A DNA stretch of 64,000 nt. Source: Sporosarcina sp. JAI121 (GTDB lineage: Bacteria; Bacillota; Bacilli; Bacillales_A; Planococcaceae). Location: positions 1,379,136 through 1,443,135 of the forward strand of contig NZ_JACCCL010000001.1 in NCBI RefSeq assembly GCF_013408665.1, given 5' to 3'. The first letter of the stretch is position 1; the number at the start of each line of letters is the position of its first letter. The notes beneath the pieces were generated by a model. That model was not told where the DNA came from and did not search any database. It was given only the letters and a program-made list of their open reading frames with translations. The position numbers and the translations under genes were made by a program. Positions 8,831-18,014 of this stretch are shown here, piece after piece.

Positions 8831-9328
8831 ATGAACAATTATTCGACAACTACCTTAACAATGACAAGAAATTTCGATGTAGCATCTGAGAGAGTTTTTG
8901 AAGCATGGCTGAACCCTGAGATGATGAAAAAATGGTTCTTTACATTGGAGGGGACAAACAAGGTGGCGCAAAATAATCCTCAAGTGGGAGGTGCTTGGGA
9001 AATTATTGATCATCGCGATGGGAAAGATTATCGTGCGGTAGGGGAGTACCTTGAAATTGATCCTCCCCAAAAAATAGTTTTCACTTTCAAAATGCCCCAA
9101 TTTAGCGAATTGGAAGATACGATTACTGTTGAGTTAAAAGAACTTCAACAAAGCTGTGAAATGACATTTTCACAAAAAATTATTGTGTTTCATGAAGAAG
9201 ATTGGACGAAATCCGATATCGAAAAAGCTCTTGGCGAGTATCACGATGGATCTGAACATGGTTGGAATTTAATGTTCATGGGTCTTAAAGAATTAGTTGA
9301 GACAGGAAAAGTTAGCTATACAGGCTGA
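8831..9328 (+). CDS. SRPBCC/AHSA1-domain protein
   Basis: A 165-residue protein of the START-like AHSA1 family (activator of Hsp90 ATPase homologue 1-like, CalC relatives). The family pattern is clear: TRNFDVASERVFEAWLNPEM, KKWFF, a GGAWEI turn near residue 55, and a closing helix GWNLMFMGLKELVE. The fold makes a hydrophobic ligand pocket; the ligand is unknown. AAAGGAG stands 7 bases before ATG 8831. It is intact although its presumed ArsR partner upstream is broken, so it may now be unregulated or on the way to decay. Confidence 0.85.
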   Translation: MNNYSTTTLTMTRNFDVASERVFEAWLNPEMMKKWFFTLEGTNKVAQNNPQVGGAWEIIDHRDGKDYRAVGEYLEIDPPQKIVFTFKMPQFSELEDTITVELKELQQSCEMTFSQKIIVFHEEDWTKSDIEKALGEYHDGSEHGWNLMFMGLKELVETGKVSYTG

Positions 9329-9520
9329 CAATTGTTTGAGCGAAGTCAATAATATAGAAAATCTTGGATATAAATCACATATTGTAACCCCCTCCTATCA
9401 TCAGGACGGGGTTATTCGAGTTAGAGGTGCTAACTTAAATAAATGAAAATAAATAGATGTGGGAAAAATAGTGAGAATTTCGACTCTACAAACAACTAAT
9501 TAAAGGACTCCCATCTTGGT

Positions 9521-9624
9521 GTAACTATATATGTTGAATATATTAATACGTGTATAAATTTAGCGGGAGGCATCCCCATAGCGCCGCAGCGGAATTAAAT
9601 GGATTCTTTATTTCAATTTAAATA
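9521..9624 (+). repeat. Intergenic palindromic repeat, copy 1
   Basis: First of three related elements. It opens with GTAACTATATA followed by GTTGAA, contains GGCATCCCC and AGCGCCGCAGC in the centre, and ends GGATTCTTTATTTCAA then TTTAAATA, so the two ends are inverted repeats of each other. Copies 2 (14611-14716) and 3 (39257-39420, opposite orientation) share these blocks. The rest of the 9329-9761 gap (AT-rich, with a small hairpin at about 9389-9411) contains no gene I can support. Confidence 0.65.
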
Positions 9625-9761
9625 GGTAGTAATCGTTTTATTGTTTAGTTATATTTATTTGAAAAGTTCAATTGTTAAAGAATATACGTTCCCTCCAATA
9701 TGGTGAATGAACCCCATATCTGATAAAATGGAAGAATAGCACGGAAAGGGTGTATACATTC

Positions 9762-10133
9762 ATGAATTTAATAGAGAAAACAGAAATCCTCCTTTCAGTC
9801 TGCAAAGAATGTTTTGAGAGACATGCCCATATGAGGGAACTCGATCGGGAACCTGATTTTTTTATAGAAGTGAAACCGTATGCGGACAAATATCATACGA
9901 TGATCGATGAATGGACAGAGGAAATTTCTGGATTCATCAAGACGGCTAAACCGAAATATGTTCATCCGATTCAAATCGAGACACTGACTGATTCTATGAA
10001 GCAATTCATCGTCCAGTCATTTTATCAAAAGACAGGCAAAAAACGTTTTGTCTTATCAATCAATTCTGCGGAATATACATTGAAAACAATCTTGGACGCA
10101 CTGCACGCTGAGTCAGAAGGCGATATGCGATGA
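9762..10133 (+). CDS. yppE: YppE-family protein (DUF1798)
   Basis: A 123-residue soluble helical protein, the same length as B. subtilis YppE. The family core DFFIEVKPYADKYHTMIDEW, KPKYVHPIQIE and QSFYQKTGKKRF is clear. Function is unknown. ATG 9762 was chosen for agreement with the family; GGAAAGGG at 9743-9750 is 11 bases upstream, rather far, and an in-frame GTG at 9750 is too close to it. The stop overlaps the mrfA ATG by 4 bases, so it is translated with the repair genes, as in B. subtilis. Confidence 0.85.
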   Translation: MNLIEKTEILLSVCKECFERHAHMRELDREPDFFIEVKPYADKYHTMIDEWTEEISGFIKTAKPKYVHPIQIETLTDSMKQFIVQSFYQKTGKKRFVLSINSAEYTLKTILDALHAESEGDMR

Positions 10134-12412
10134 CAGAAAAGATAGCGGTTCACGAAGTGTTGCAAACACTGCGTACTGACCCTTCGTTTTCCGAAAATAT
10201 CATTCATTATAAAACGATTGCCGGGAAAGAAGCGATTTACGCTGAATTTCCGAAACAACTTCATCCATCCATCATTCAAGCGCTGGCTTCAAAAGGGATA
10301 GACCAGCTGTATAGCCACCAAAGACAAGCTTTCGAATTGGCATCCTCTGGAAAATCCTTCACTGCCGTCACACCGACTGCTTCAGGGAAATCCCTTTGTT
10401 ACCATTTACCTGTTATGCAAAGCATTCTTGAAGATGAAACGTCGAGGGCGATCTATCTGTTCCCGACGAAAGCACTCGCCCAAGATCAGCTGGCGGATCT
10501 ACATGAATTGATTGAAGCGAGTGGTGAAACGATCCTCAGTTATACGTATGACGGCGATACCGCACCTGGATTGCGCTCCAAGGTACGGAAGTCAGGCCAT
10601 ATTGTGTTGACAAATCCTGATATGCTCCATTCAGGTATTTTGCCGCATCATACAAAATGGGTTTCATTATTCGAGAACTTGAAATACATTATTATCGATG
10701 AATTGCATACGTACAAAGGGGTTTTCGGTAGCCATGTCGCACATGTGCTCAGAAGGCTGAAACGGATTTGCAATTATTATGGCAGTGATCCTGTTTTCAT
10801 CTGTACGTCAGCAACAATTGCGAATCCGCAGGAACTGGCAGAGTCGCTCATTAATTCGGAGATGGAAGTGATTGTCAATAACGGTGCGCCCGCCGGGAAG
10901 AAACATTTCGTCTTCTATAATCCACCCGTCGTCCATCCGACTTTCGGTATCCGAAGAAGTGCAGTGCTTGAAGTAAGGGATATCGCCGCGCTTTTATACC
11001 GTGAAGGCATCCAAACGATCATCTTTGCGAAAAGCCGGGTAAGGGTTGAGATGCTTGTGACGTATATGAAAGCATTAACGAAAAAGAAATTATTCGATGA
11101 AACAGTTATGGGATATAGGGGCGGCTATTTGCCTTCGGAACGACGGAAAATTGAAAAGGGACTGCGCGAAGGGGATATCCGTACGGTCGTCAGCACGAAT
11201 GCACTTGAACTCGGTATTGATATCGGACAATTGCAGGCATGTATTATGACGGGTTACCCGGGAAATATTGCGAGTGCATTCCAACAAGCAGGACGTGCAG
11301 GAAGAAGACAGGATGAGGCTCTCATCATTTACGTCGCACAATCTTTGGCACTCGATCAATACATTATCGAACATCCTGAGTACCTTCTTGGTCAATCGCC
11401 TGAAGAAGCGCGGATTCATCCGGATAATATGTTCATTCTGATGGATCACCTTAAATGTGCTTCTTTCGAGTTGCCATTTTCATCGACGGAAACATATGGT
11501 GAATTCGAAGTGCAGGAACTGCTCGCTTTCCTTGAAAGTGAAGGAGTGTTAATTAAGACGACCGACAAATGGCATTGGATGACCGATAGTTTCCCAGCGA
11601 GTGAAGTGAGTCTCCGTTCCGCATCGCAGGAGAATGTCATCATTATTGATAAAACCTATCCGAAAGAGACCAAGGTAATCGGGGAAATGGACCGCTTTAG
11701 CGCGATGACGCTTCTTCATGAAGAAGCGATTTATATTCATCAAGGGACGCAATTTCAAGTCGAGGAACTCGATTGGGATGAAAAGAAAGCCTATGTCAGC
11801 GAAGTCGATGTCGATTATTTTACTGATGCCAATCTCGCAGTGGAATTGAAAGTGATGAATGAGGATAACGCGGAACAATATGGCGCTGACACAGCTGCTT
11901 ATGGGGATATCGCTGTTCTTGCCATCCCGACTATCTTCAAGAAAATTAGATTCGATACTCATGACAATATAGGCTCCGGTCCGATTTCATTGCCCGCGGA
12001 AGAATTACATACGTCTTCTACCTGGTATTCATTCGACATACCCGTAGGATGGACAGGTGCTGGACTTACCGATGCAATGACGGGGGCAGCCTATGCCATC
12101 CAGTCATTCATCCCATTATTTGTCCGTTGCGATAAGACGGATATCCATGTCGTACCGCAAGTCAAAGCCGTCCATACTGGCAAGCCGACTTTTTTCATTT
12201 ACGACAGTTATCCAGGAGGGATAGGGTTGAGTGAAAAAATATTTGAACGGTGGGATAACTTGTTGCGCCAAGCTGCTGATCACGTTTCTGCATGCCGCTG
12301 CGAATCGGGCTGTCCTGTCTGTATCGGGGCGCAGGAAGCCGGAATGGACATGAAGCGTGATGTCGGCTCCCTTCTGCATACGCTCGCGGGAGGAGAACGC
12401 AATGTCTTATGA
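10130..12412 (+). CDS. mrfA: Mitomycin repair helicase MrfA (YprA)
   Basis: A 760-residue superfamily 2 helicase. Motif I is TPTASGKS (about residue 84), motif II is DELH, motif III SAT, and motif VI QQAGRAGRRQD. A C-terminal DUF1998 region ends with four clustered cysteines (CRCESGCPVCIG) expected to bind zinc. In B. subtilis MrfA and the nuclease MrfB act together, independently of UvrABC, on mitomycin C adducts. It overlaps yppE by 4 bases and mrfB by 11 bases, so all three are one translational unit. Confidence 0.94.
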   Translation: MTEKIAVHEVLQTLRTDPSFSENIIHYKTIAGKEAIYAEFPKQLHPSIIQALASKGIDQLYSHQRQAFELASSGKSFTAVTPTASGKSLCYHLPVMQSILEDETSRAIYLFPTKALAQDQLADLHELIEASGETILSYTYDGDTAPGLRSKVRKSGHIVLTNPDMLHSGILPHHTKWVSLFENLKYIIIDELHTYKGVFGSHVAHVLRRLKRICNYYGSDPVFICTSATIANPQELAESLINSEMEVIVNNGAPAGKKHFVFYNPPVVHPTFGIRRSAVLEVRDIAALLYREGIQTIIFAKSRVRVEMLVTYMKALTKKKLFDETVMGYRGGYLPSERRKIEKGLREGDIRTVVSTNALELGIDIGQLQACIMTGYPGNIASAFQQAGRAGRRQDEALIIYVAQSLALDQYIIEHPEYLLGQSPEEARIHPDNMFILMDHLKCASFELPFSSTETYGEFEVQELLAFLESEGVLIKTTDKWHWMTDSFPASEVSLRSASQENVIIIDKTYPKETKVIGEMDRFSAMTLLHEEAIYIHQGTQFQVEELDWDEKKAYVSEVDVDYFTDANLAVELKVMNEDNAEQYGADTAAYGDIAVLAIPTIFKKIRFDTHDNIGSGPISLPAEELHTSSTWYSFDIPVGWTGAGLTDAMTGAAYAIQSFIPLFVRCDKTDIHVVPQVKAVHTGKPTFFIYDSYPGGIGLSEKIFERWDNLLRQAADHVSACRCESGCPVCIGAQEAGMDMKRDVGSLLHTLAGGERNVL

Positions 12413-13688
12413 ACAAAAATTGATGCAAATGAAGAAAATGCTGAAGAAGACGGACAATAAAGCGACACCAGAAACCGTGGCCAAAGTTGTGAAGGTAGCT
12501 GCGGAACCCCCATTTTACGAACAAGAGTGGCTGGATGCCGGTCTGACGAAAGCCGTGAATAAACACGGCATCGTCTACAAACGAATTGTAGAATACGATG
12601 CGGACCACCATCACGGAAACATCGCCCTTTCCGGGTTGAAATCGACGATTGACAAATGGAGGACATCCGGTGAAGTGCATCCGCTTTCACCGGATTTTTC
12701 TAAACAGCTACTATTTTTTGATACGGAAACGACAGGTTTAAAAGGTGCGGGCACGCTGATATTCCTCATGGGGTTCCTTGAACAGACAGCGTCCTCTTTT
12801 AAAATGACGCAATATGTCCTTCCGGGTCCCAATCATGAAGCCGCCTTTCTATACGAAACGGGATTGTGGGAAAAGCCGTCGACGCTTGTGACTTATAACG
12901 GTAAAAGTTTCGATATACCGATGGTTGAAACGCGTTGGACGATGAACCGCAGGGAGTTGCCGCCGCTGCTTGACCACACGCAAATCGACCTGTTGCATGG
13001 CTCAAGGCGCATCTGGAAAGGCGAAATGGCAACGTTCAGACTTCCCGCTATCGAAGAAGAACAACTCGGTTTTTATCGGGAGGGGGATATTCCGGGGCAT
13101 ATGGCGCCGATCATCTACCAGGATGCCGTTAAGAACGGTCGTGCGGAACTTTTGATGAAGGTCCTCGTCCATAATGAGTGGGATATCTTATCACTTGTCG
13201 CACTTTATATACGCTCAACGGATTTGCTCCTGAAAACGGATATCCTTGACTCCGCTAATACGCATACGAATATCGGGAAATGGTTTGGCGATTTGAAGTC
13301 CTATGGTCGGAGTAAGCAAATCCTTAAAAGCGTAATCGCCGAATATGGAATCAATCATCCCGCCACACATTATCACTTCGGATTCATTCAAAAAAGGGAA
13401 CAGGATTACGAAGTCGCAGCCTCTTCATTCAGGATAGCGGCGGATGGTCTTACAGGACGCGATCAAATTATCGCTTTGGAGGAATTAGCAAAGCTATATG
13501 AGCATAAGCTGAAAGAGTTGACTAAGGCATTAGAGGCTACGAATGAAGCAATTCGGCTGTTGAAAACGGATACCCGACTGACTGAGAAATTCCGAATGCG
13601 TTCGGGAAATGAATTCAAGAAGAGGGAAATAAGAATAAACAGAAAATTATTTCCCGGGCAAGCGCGCGAATCGACAGAGAAGGGCTGA
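12402..13688 (+). CDS. mrfB: Mitomycin repair exonuclease MrfB (YprB)
   Basis: A 428-residue protein with a DEDDh exonuclease domain and a C-terminal helical repeat region (TPR-like, about 290-410). The catalytic set can be read directly: Asp107 and Glu109 in LFFDTETTGL, Asp171 in TYNGKSFDIP, His257 and Asp261 in VHNEWDILSL. ATG 12402 follows GGGAGGAG; an in-frame ATG at 12357 lies within mrfA and has no ribosome site. Partner of MrfA in mitomycin adduct repair. In B. subtilis ypsA follows; here gpsB comes next and ypsA is absent. Confidence 0.93.
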   Translation: MSYEQKLMQMKKMLKKTDNKATPETVAKVVKVAAEPPFYEQEWLDAGLTKAVNKHGIVYKRIVEYDADHHHGNIALSGLKSTIDKWRTSGEVHPLSPDFSKQLLFFDTETTGLKGAGTLIFLMGFLEQTASSFKMTQYVLPGPNHEAAFLYETGLWEKPSTLVTYNGKSFDIPMVETRWTMNRRELPPLLDHTQIDLLHGSRRIWKGEMATFRLPAIEEEQLGFYREGDIPGHMAPIIYQDAVKNGRAELLMKVLVHNEWDILSLVALYIRSTDLLLKTDILDSANTHTNIGKWFGDLKSYGRSKQILKSVIAEYGINHPATHYHFGFIQKREQDYEVAASSFRIAADGLTGRDQIIALEELAKLYEHKLKELTKALEATNEAIRLLKTDTRLTEKFRMRSGNEFKKREIRINRKLFPGQARESTEKG

Positions 13689-13723
13689 AAAACCGATTTA
13701 ATAAGACAATGCCGGATGCTATA

Positions 13724-13732
13724 TGGTATAAT
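13724..13732 (+). promoter_or_regulatory. Extended -10 promoter of gpsB
   Basis: TGGTATAAT gives an extended -10 element with a perfect TATAAT hexamer 37 bases before the gpsB ATG. The -35 region (about 13704) is poor. It suggests gpsB is transcribed separately from mrfAB. Confidence 0.55.
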
Positions 13733-13769
13733 CAACCGTATATAAACAGAGACGGAAGGGCGATTTTTC

Positions 13770-14066
13770 ATGGACATGAAATTAGATACAAAAACGATTC
13801 TTGAGAAAGAATTCAAAACTGGCCTACGCGGCTATAACCAGGAAGAAGTTGACCTCTTCCTAGATGATGTCATTCATGATTATGAGACTTTCAAAAAGAC
13901 GATATCGGAATTGCAGAACGAAAACGCACGGATACAAAGGGAATTGGATATCGCACAAAAACGCCCTGCAGCTGGAAGCGCTGGAACGACAAATTTCGAC
14001 TTATTAAAGCGTATTTCCAATCTGGAGAAGCATGTGTTCGGAAGTAAACTCTTCGACCAGGAATAA
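13770..14066 (+). CDS. gpsB: Cell division protein GpsB
   Basis: A 98-residue DivIVA-like coiled-coil protein. The membrane-binding N-terminal domain is recognisable as ILEKEFKTGLRGYNQEEVDL, followed by FLDDVIHDYE and a coiled coil; the short C-terminal helix RISNLEKHVFG forms the trimeric part. GpsB moves between side wall and septum and binds the cytoplasmic tail of PBP1, which in this genome is the ponA product at 4.9-7.5 kb. The next gene is rnpB, as in B. subtilis. Confidence 0.95.
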   Translation: MDMKLDTKTILEKEFKTGLRGYNQEEVDLFLDDVIHDYETFKKTISELQNENARIQRELDIAQKRPAAGSAGTTNFDLLKRISNLEKHVFGSKLFDQE

Positions 14067-14070
14067 AATA

Positions 14071-14099
14071 TTGTAAATGAAACATAAGTACGGTATACT
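14071..14099 (+). promoter_or_regulatory. SigA promoter of rnpB
   Basis: TTGTAA (14071-14076) and TATACT (14094-14099) are separated by exactly 17 bases. Transcription would begin near 14106, just before the first recognisable bases of RNase P RNA. Confidence 0.8.
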
Positions 14100-14107
14100 A
14101 AGAATAT

Positions 14108-14510
14108 CATAGAGTGAATTCAGGTAATCGCTGCAACATCCCATGTTGTAGAGGAAAGTCCATGCTCACACGGTTCTGAGATGACCGTAGTGTTCGTGCT
14201 CGGCGAAAGAATAAGCCGTGGCTTCGCGCATAGCGCGTTGACGGCGGGTATAAATCCTAAGTCTTCGGATATGGATGAGGTTCCCTGAACAGTGCCACAG
14301 TGACGTAGCTGATTCGGAAACGGATCAGATGGAACGCGGTAAACCCCACGAGTGAGAAACCCAAACTATGGTAGGGGCACTCTTCCAAAGGAAATGAACT
14401 GAGGAAGGGACAGGCAAATGCCTGTAGATAGATGATTACCACCCTTCGTACGAGGCGCAAGCCGTTTGAGTACACGGGAACAAAACATGGCTTATCGAAT
14501 TTCCTATGGT
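14108..14510 (+). ncRNA. rnpB: RNase P RNA, type B
   Basis: The catalytic RNA that matures tRNA 5' ends. Conserved blocks are present in order: GGTAATCGCTGCA, GAGGAAAGTCCATGCTC, the CR-II/III region AGTGCCACAGTGACG and GGAACGCGGTAAACCCC, GAGAAACCCAAA, GGCAAATGCCTGTAGATAGA and, at the 3' end, GAACAAAACATGGCTTA. The pattern and spacing follow the Bacillus type B RNA. The exact ends are estimated from the P1 pairing (TGAATTC with GAATTT) and from the promoter, and may be off by a few bases. Confidence 0.96.
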
Positions 14511-14528
14511 ATTATTTTTACAATGATT

Positions 14529-14560
14529 GCTCTCCTCTACAAGATGGGGAGCTTTTCTTT
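14529..14560 (+). terminator. Terminator after rnpB
   Basis: Stem GCTCTCC (14529-14535) with GGGGAGC (14546-14552), a 10-base loop, then TTTTCTTT. It lies about 20 bases past the RNase P RNA 3' end. Confidence 0.85.
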
Positions 14561-14610
14561 TGGAAAATTAAAGGGTTAGTTAATAGAATAAGATTTCATT
14601 GGCTAAGATG

Positions 14611-14716
14611 TAACTATATAAGTTGAAGGATTGAAAACGGTGAAAAAATCGAGCATAGGCAACCCAAAAGCGCCGAAGCATTTTTTCAAGGAATTCTTTA
14701 CTTCAACCTATATAAT
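14611..14716 (+). repeat. Intergenic palindromic repeat, copy 2
   Basis: Starts TAACTATATAAGTTGAAG and ends CTTCAACCTATATA, so its ends are near-perfect inverted repeats. In between are GGCAACCC, AGCGCCGAAGC and GGAATTCTTTA, shared with copies 1 and 3. It occupies the gap between the rnpB terminator and ypsC. No coding capacity. Confidence 0.7.
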
Positions 14717-14774
14717 GAAAACCTTACTAAACTCATTGAAAAGATTGACGGTATAGGATTGGAGTTGGAAGTGC

Positions 14775-15902
14775 ATGACTGAATTTAAATTAGTGGCAAC
14801 GTCAGCGATGGGGCTTGAATCGCTTGTGGCGGATGAAGTGAAGGCGCTAGGATTTAAAACGACTTCGGAAAACGGTAAGATTTATTTCCAAGGCGATGAA
14901 TCGGCGATTGCGAAAACGAATTTATGGCTTCGGGTAGCGGATCGGGTCCGCATTGTTGCAGGTGAGTTCCACGCAACAACATTCGATGACTTATTCGAAC
15001 AAACGAAAGCGATTCCATGGGAGCGTTTTTTACCGGTCGACGCGGAATTTCCGGTTGCGGGTAAATCAGTGAAATCCACATTATACAGTGTTCCTGATTG
15101 CCAAGCTATCGTAAAAAAAGCGATTGTTGAACGTTTAAAAATCGCTTATAAAAGAATTGGATTTCTTGATGAATCAGGTCCTTTGTTCAAATTGGAAGTA
15201 TCCATTTTAAAAGATAAAGTGACATTGACAATCGATTCCAGTGGAACAGGACTACATAAACGCGGATACCGTCTTGCGCAAGGGGATGCTCCACTAAAAG
15301 AGACACTTGCGGCAGCACTTGTGAAAATATCTCGCTGGAATCCGAACCGTCCTTTTGTAGACCCATTTTGCGGTTCCGGTACGATTGCTATAGAAGCCGC
15401 GATGATCGGACAAAATATTGCTCCTGGATACAACCGTGAATTTTTAAGTGAAGAGTGGCCTTGGATCAACAAAACGATTTGGGATGAAGTCCGGGAAGAA
15501 GCGGAGGATCTTGCGAAATACGATCAAGAGCTTGATATTACGGGTTTTGATCATGATCCGAGAATGATTAAAGTCGCACAGGAAAATGCAGCGGGAGCAG
15601 GATTTGCAGATTTGATCAAATGGCAGACGAACGATGTACGGGATTTGGTTGTAGAAGGGCTGAACGGTGTCATGATCGGTAATCCGCCATACGGTGAACG
15701 ACTCGGTGAAATTGAAGAGGCTGAAGAGATCACCCGTGAACTTGGCCGGATAATGAAGGACTATCCTTCTTGGTCCGTTTATATGTTGTCTTCATTGGAG
15801 AATTTCGAAAAACTGTATGGTCACAAAGCGACGAAAAAGAGAAAATTATTTAACGGCTTCATTAGAACCGATTTGTATCAGTACTGGGGACAACGTCAAT
15901 AA
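14775..15902 (+). CDS. ypsC: THUMP-domain RNA methyltransferase YpsC (RlmL/RlmK-like)
   Basis: A 375-residue S-adenosylmethionine-dependent methylase. A THUMP RNA-binding region covers about residues 45-155, and the UPF0020 catalytic domain has the SAM-binding motif DPFCGSGTIAIEAA and the active-site motif GNPPYGERLG. NPPY enzymes methylate exocyclic amino groups, so an N2-guanine modification of 23S rRNA is expected by family; the exact site cannot be read. The gene follows rnpB as in B. subtilis. ATG 14775 is preceded by GGAGTTGGAAG. Confidence 0.9.
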   Translation: MTEFKLVATSAMGLESLVADEVKALGFKTTSENGKIYFQGDESAIAKTNLWLRVADRVRIVAGEFHATTFDDLFEQTKAIPWERFLPVDAEFPVAGKSVKSTLYSVPDCQAIVKKAIVERLKIAYKRIGFLDESGPLFKLEVSILKDKVTLTIDSSGTGLHKRGYRLAQGDAPLKETLAAALVKISRWNPNRPFVDPFCGSGTIAIEAAMIGQNIAPGYNREFLSEEWPWINKTIWDEVREEAEDLAKYDQELDITGFDHDPRMIKVAQENAAGAGFADLIKWQTNDVRDLVVEGLNGVMIGNPPYGERLGEIEEAEEITRELGRIMKDYPSWSVYMLSSLENFEKLYGHKATKKRKLFNGFIRTDLYQYWGQRQ

Positions 15903-15965
15903 TTGAAGGAATGCGGAAGAGGGAAACTCCTCTTCCTTTTGCATGTAAATAGGAAGGGGTAAACA

Positions 15966-17876
15966 ATGAAAAGTAAGATGCCATTCCCATTATCAAAAGA
16001 AAAATCGTTTTATGAATCATTGAACGATTGGATAGGGGATACGTTATACGATGATTTGACCGAAAAAGGGTTCGAATGCCGCGATGAACAAATCTATATG
16101 GCATTCCAGATCGAGCAAGCGCTGAAAGAAAAGAAAGTCCTATTCGCTGAAGCAGGGGTCGGAACGGGAAAAACAATCGCCTATCTGCTTCCTGCAATTG
16201 CATACGCCCGCTATACAGGAAAACCGGCACTTATATCATGCGCAGATGAGACGCTCATCGACCAGCTGATAAAAGAGGACGGTGATATCCGGAAAATTAG
16301 CGAAGCACTCGATCTAGATATAGATGTTCGCCTTGCCAAATCACGTGACCAATATCTTTGCTTGAAACGCTTAGAAGAAGCGGGTAATAAGATTGATGAG
16401 GACTATGTCGACATCTTGGCGGATGAACTTCCGGATTTCGTGTATGGAAGTGCCTCGTTGCAATCCATCGTTCCTTATGGCGAACGTGCGAATTATCCCG
16501 ATTTGAGCGATGAAGAATGGAAAACCGTGAATTTCCATCCGATTCAACAGTGCGCAGCATGCGATATCCGTAACCGCTGCGGTCAGACAATCCACCGAAA
16601 CCATTATAGGGAAGCAGTTGAACTGGTCATTTGCTCCCACGACTTCTACATGGAGCATATTTGGACGAAAGATTCCCGAAAACGTCAAGGGCAATTGCCG
16701 TTGCTCCCGGAAGTTTCGATGATTGTGTTTGATGAAGGACATCTCCTTGAATATTCAGCTCAGCGGGCATTGACTTATGAAGTTCAAAACAGCACATTGT
16801 TAAATCTGCTGGAACGAATCATGGTAGATGGTATAAGGGAGACGACACTTCAGCTGATGGAACGTCTTATTGATTCGCACGAAGCGTTCTTTGCATTGTT
16901 AGACGTCCACGCAGACGAAACAGAAAACGAACGGAAGGCAATTGAAAAAGCGCCTGAACTTCTTGAAATCGGGAAATCGGTGGTGAAGATTTCGAATGCG
17001 CTGCTTGAAGAATTCGTCTTCGAAGGGGAACTGTTCATCATTCCTGAATATGATTTAAAAATGGTAGAAGAATATCTAGACCAATATATTTATTCAATGG
17101 AACTCTTCACATCCCAAAACGATGCTGTCGACTGGCTTGAAGACCGTCAAGGCGAATCAACGCTTGTTATCATGCCGCGTCTCGTGACAGACATTTTAAG
17201 GGAAAAATTGTTTTCATCCAAAACGCCGATTGTTTTTTCATCGGCGACATTATCGGTCGGTGAAACGTTCACTTATTTGGCGGACGGTCTCGGTATCCAA
17301 GACTACTTGTCATTCTCAGTGGATTCACCATTCGATTACGATGAAGTGATGGAAGTGTTTGCGACGGATGTTGAATCAGGTGGGAAGGCGAAGCATGCGC
17401 TTGAGCTTTTGGAAGATGGCGAACAAACGTTGATGTTATTCAAATCGGAAGCCGCAATGAATAAATTTAAAGAAAAAGTACCTGCCGAGTGGCAGAGTCG
17501 TATCGCTTTCGAAGGCGAAAGGGAATTGTCTTCGATTGTACGTGATTTTCAGCAAAAGAAAGTGCCTGTTTTATGCTCTTATCATTTATGGGAGGGACTC
17601 GACATTCCCGAGGACGCATTGACGCGCGTTATTATTTACGATTTACCGTTACCGCCGTCGGATCCATTGTTCGACGCTAGACGTCAGCATGCCAAGGATC
17701 CATTCCGGGAAGTGGACTTACCATTCATGTTGCTAAGATTGCGCCAGGGTGCCGGCCGGCTCATACGGACGTCAGCCGATTCCGGAACGGTTCACCTTCT
17801 GCTTGAAGGGGAAGAACAACGGATGAGAACTGAAATTGAAGGTATTTTCCCTGTGAAAATGAAAATGACTACGTAA
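15966..17876 (+). CDS. ypvA: DinG/XPD-family ATP-dependent DNA helicase (YpvA)
   Basis: A 636-residue superfamily 2 helicase. Walker A is AEAGVGTGKT (about residue 60), the Walker B box is DEGH, and motif VI is RLRQGAGRLIR. A cysteine set between motifs I and II (YLCLKRLEEAG, then CAACDIRNRCG) is the expected 4Fe-4S site of this family. It lacks the N-terminal exonuclease domain of Staphylococcus-type DinG, so it corresponds to YpvA. The order ypsC-ypvA-ypwA is conserved. Role: unwinding of unusual or damaged DNA structures, by family. Confidence 0.9.
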   Translation: MKSKMPFPLSKEKSFYESLNDWIGDTLYDDLTEKGFECRDEQIYMAFQIEQALKEKKVLFAEAGVGTGKTIAYLLPAIAYARYTGKPALISCADETLIDQLIKEDGDIRKISEALDLDIDVRLAKSRDQYLCLKRLEEAGNKIDEDYVDILADELPDFVYGSASLQSIVPYGERANYPDLSDEEWKTVNFHPIQQCAACDIRNRCGQTIHRNHYREAVELVICSHDFYMEHIWTKDSRKRQGQLPLLPEVSMIVFDEGHLLEYSAQRALTYEVQNSTLLNLLERIMVDGIRETTLQLMERLIDSHEAFFALLDVHADETENERKAIEKAPELLEIGKSVVKISNALLEEFVFEGELFIIPEYDLKMVEEYLDQYIYSMELFTSQNDAVDWLEDRQGESTLVIMPRLVTDILREKLFSSKTPIVFSSATLSVGETFTYLADGLGIQDYLSFSVDSPFDYDEVMEVFATDVESGGKAKHALELLEDGEQTLMLFKSEAAMNKFKEKVPAEWQSRIAFEGERELSSIVRDFQQKKVPVLCSYHLWEGLDIPEDALTRVIIYDLPLPPSDPLFDARRQHAKDPFREVDLPFMLLRLRQGAGRLIRTSADSGTVHLLLEGEEQRMRTEIEGIFPVKMKMTT

Positions 17877-17895
17877 AACGAAAATGATGTAGTAG

Positions 17896-17925
17896 GTCCT
17901 CCCATTAGTTGGGAGGGCTTTTTCA
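17896..17925 (+). terminator. Terminator after ypvA
   Basis: CCTCCCA (17898-17904) pairs with TGGGAGG (17910-17916), followed by GCTTTTT. Confidence 0.85.
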
Positions 17926-18014
17926 TTAGTAACCGAACAGCACTAGTCTAACTTTTAGAGTTGACGGAATTATGTTACTATAAAAACCTGTATAGTCAAT
18001 GAGGGGGAATGGAT

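Noticed and set aside
14432..14626. 64-codon frame over the end of rnpB
   Set aside because: It overlaps conserved RNase P RNA and its terminator.
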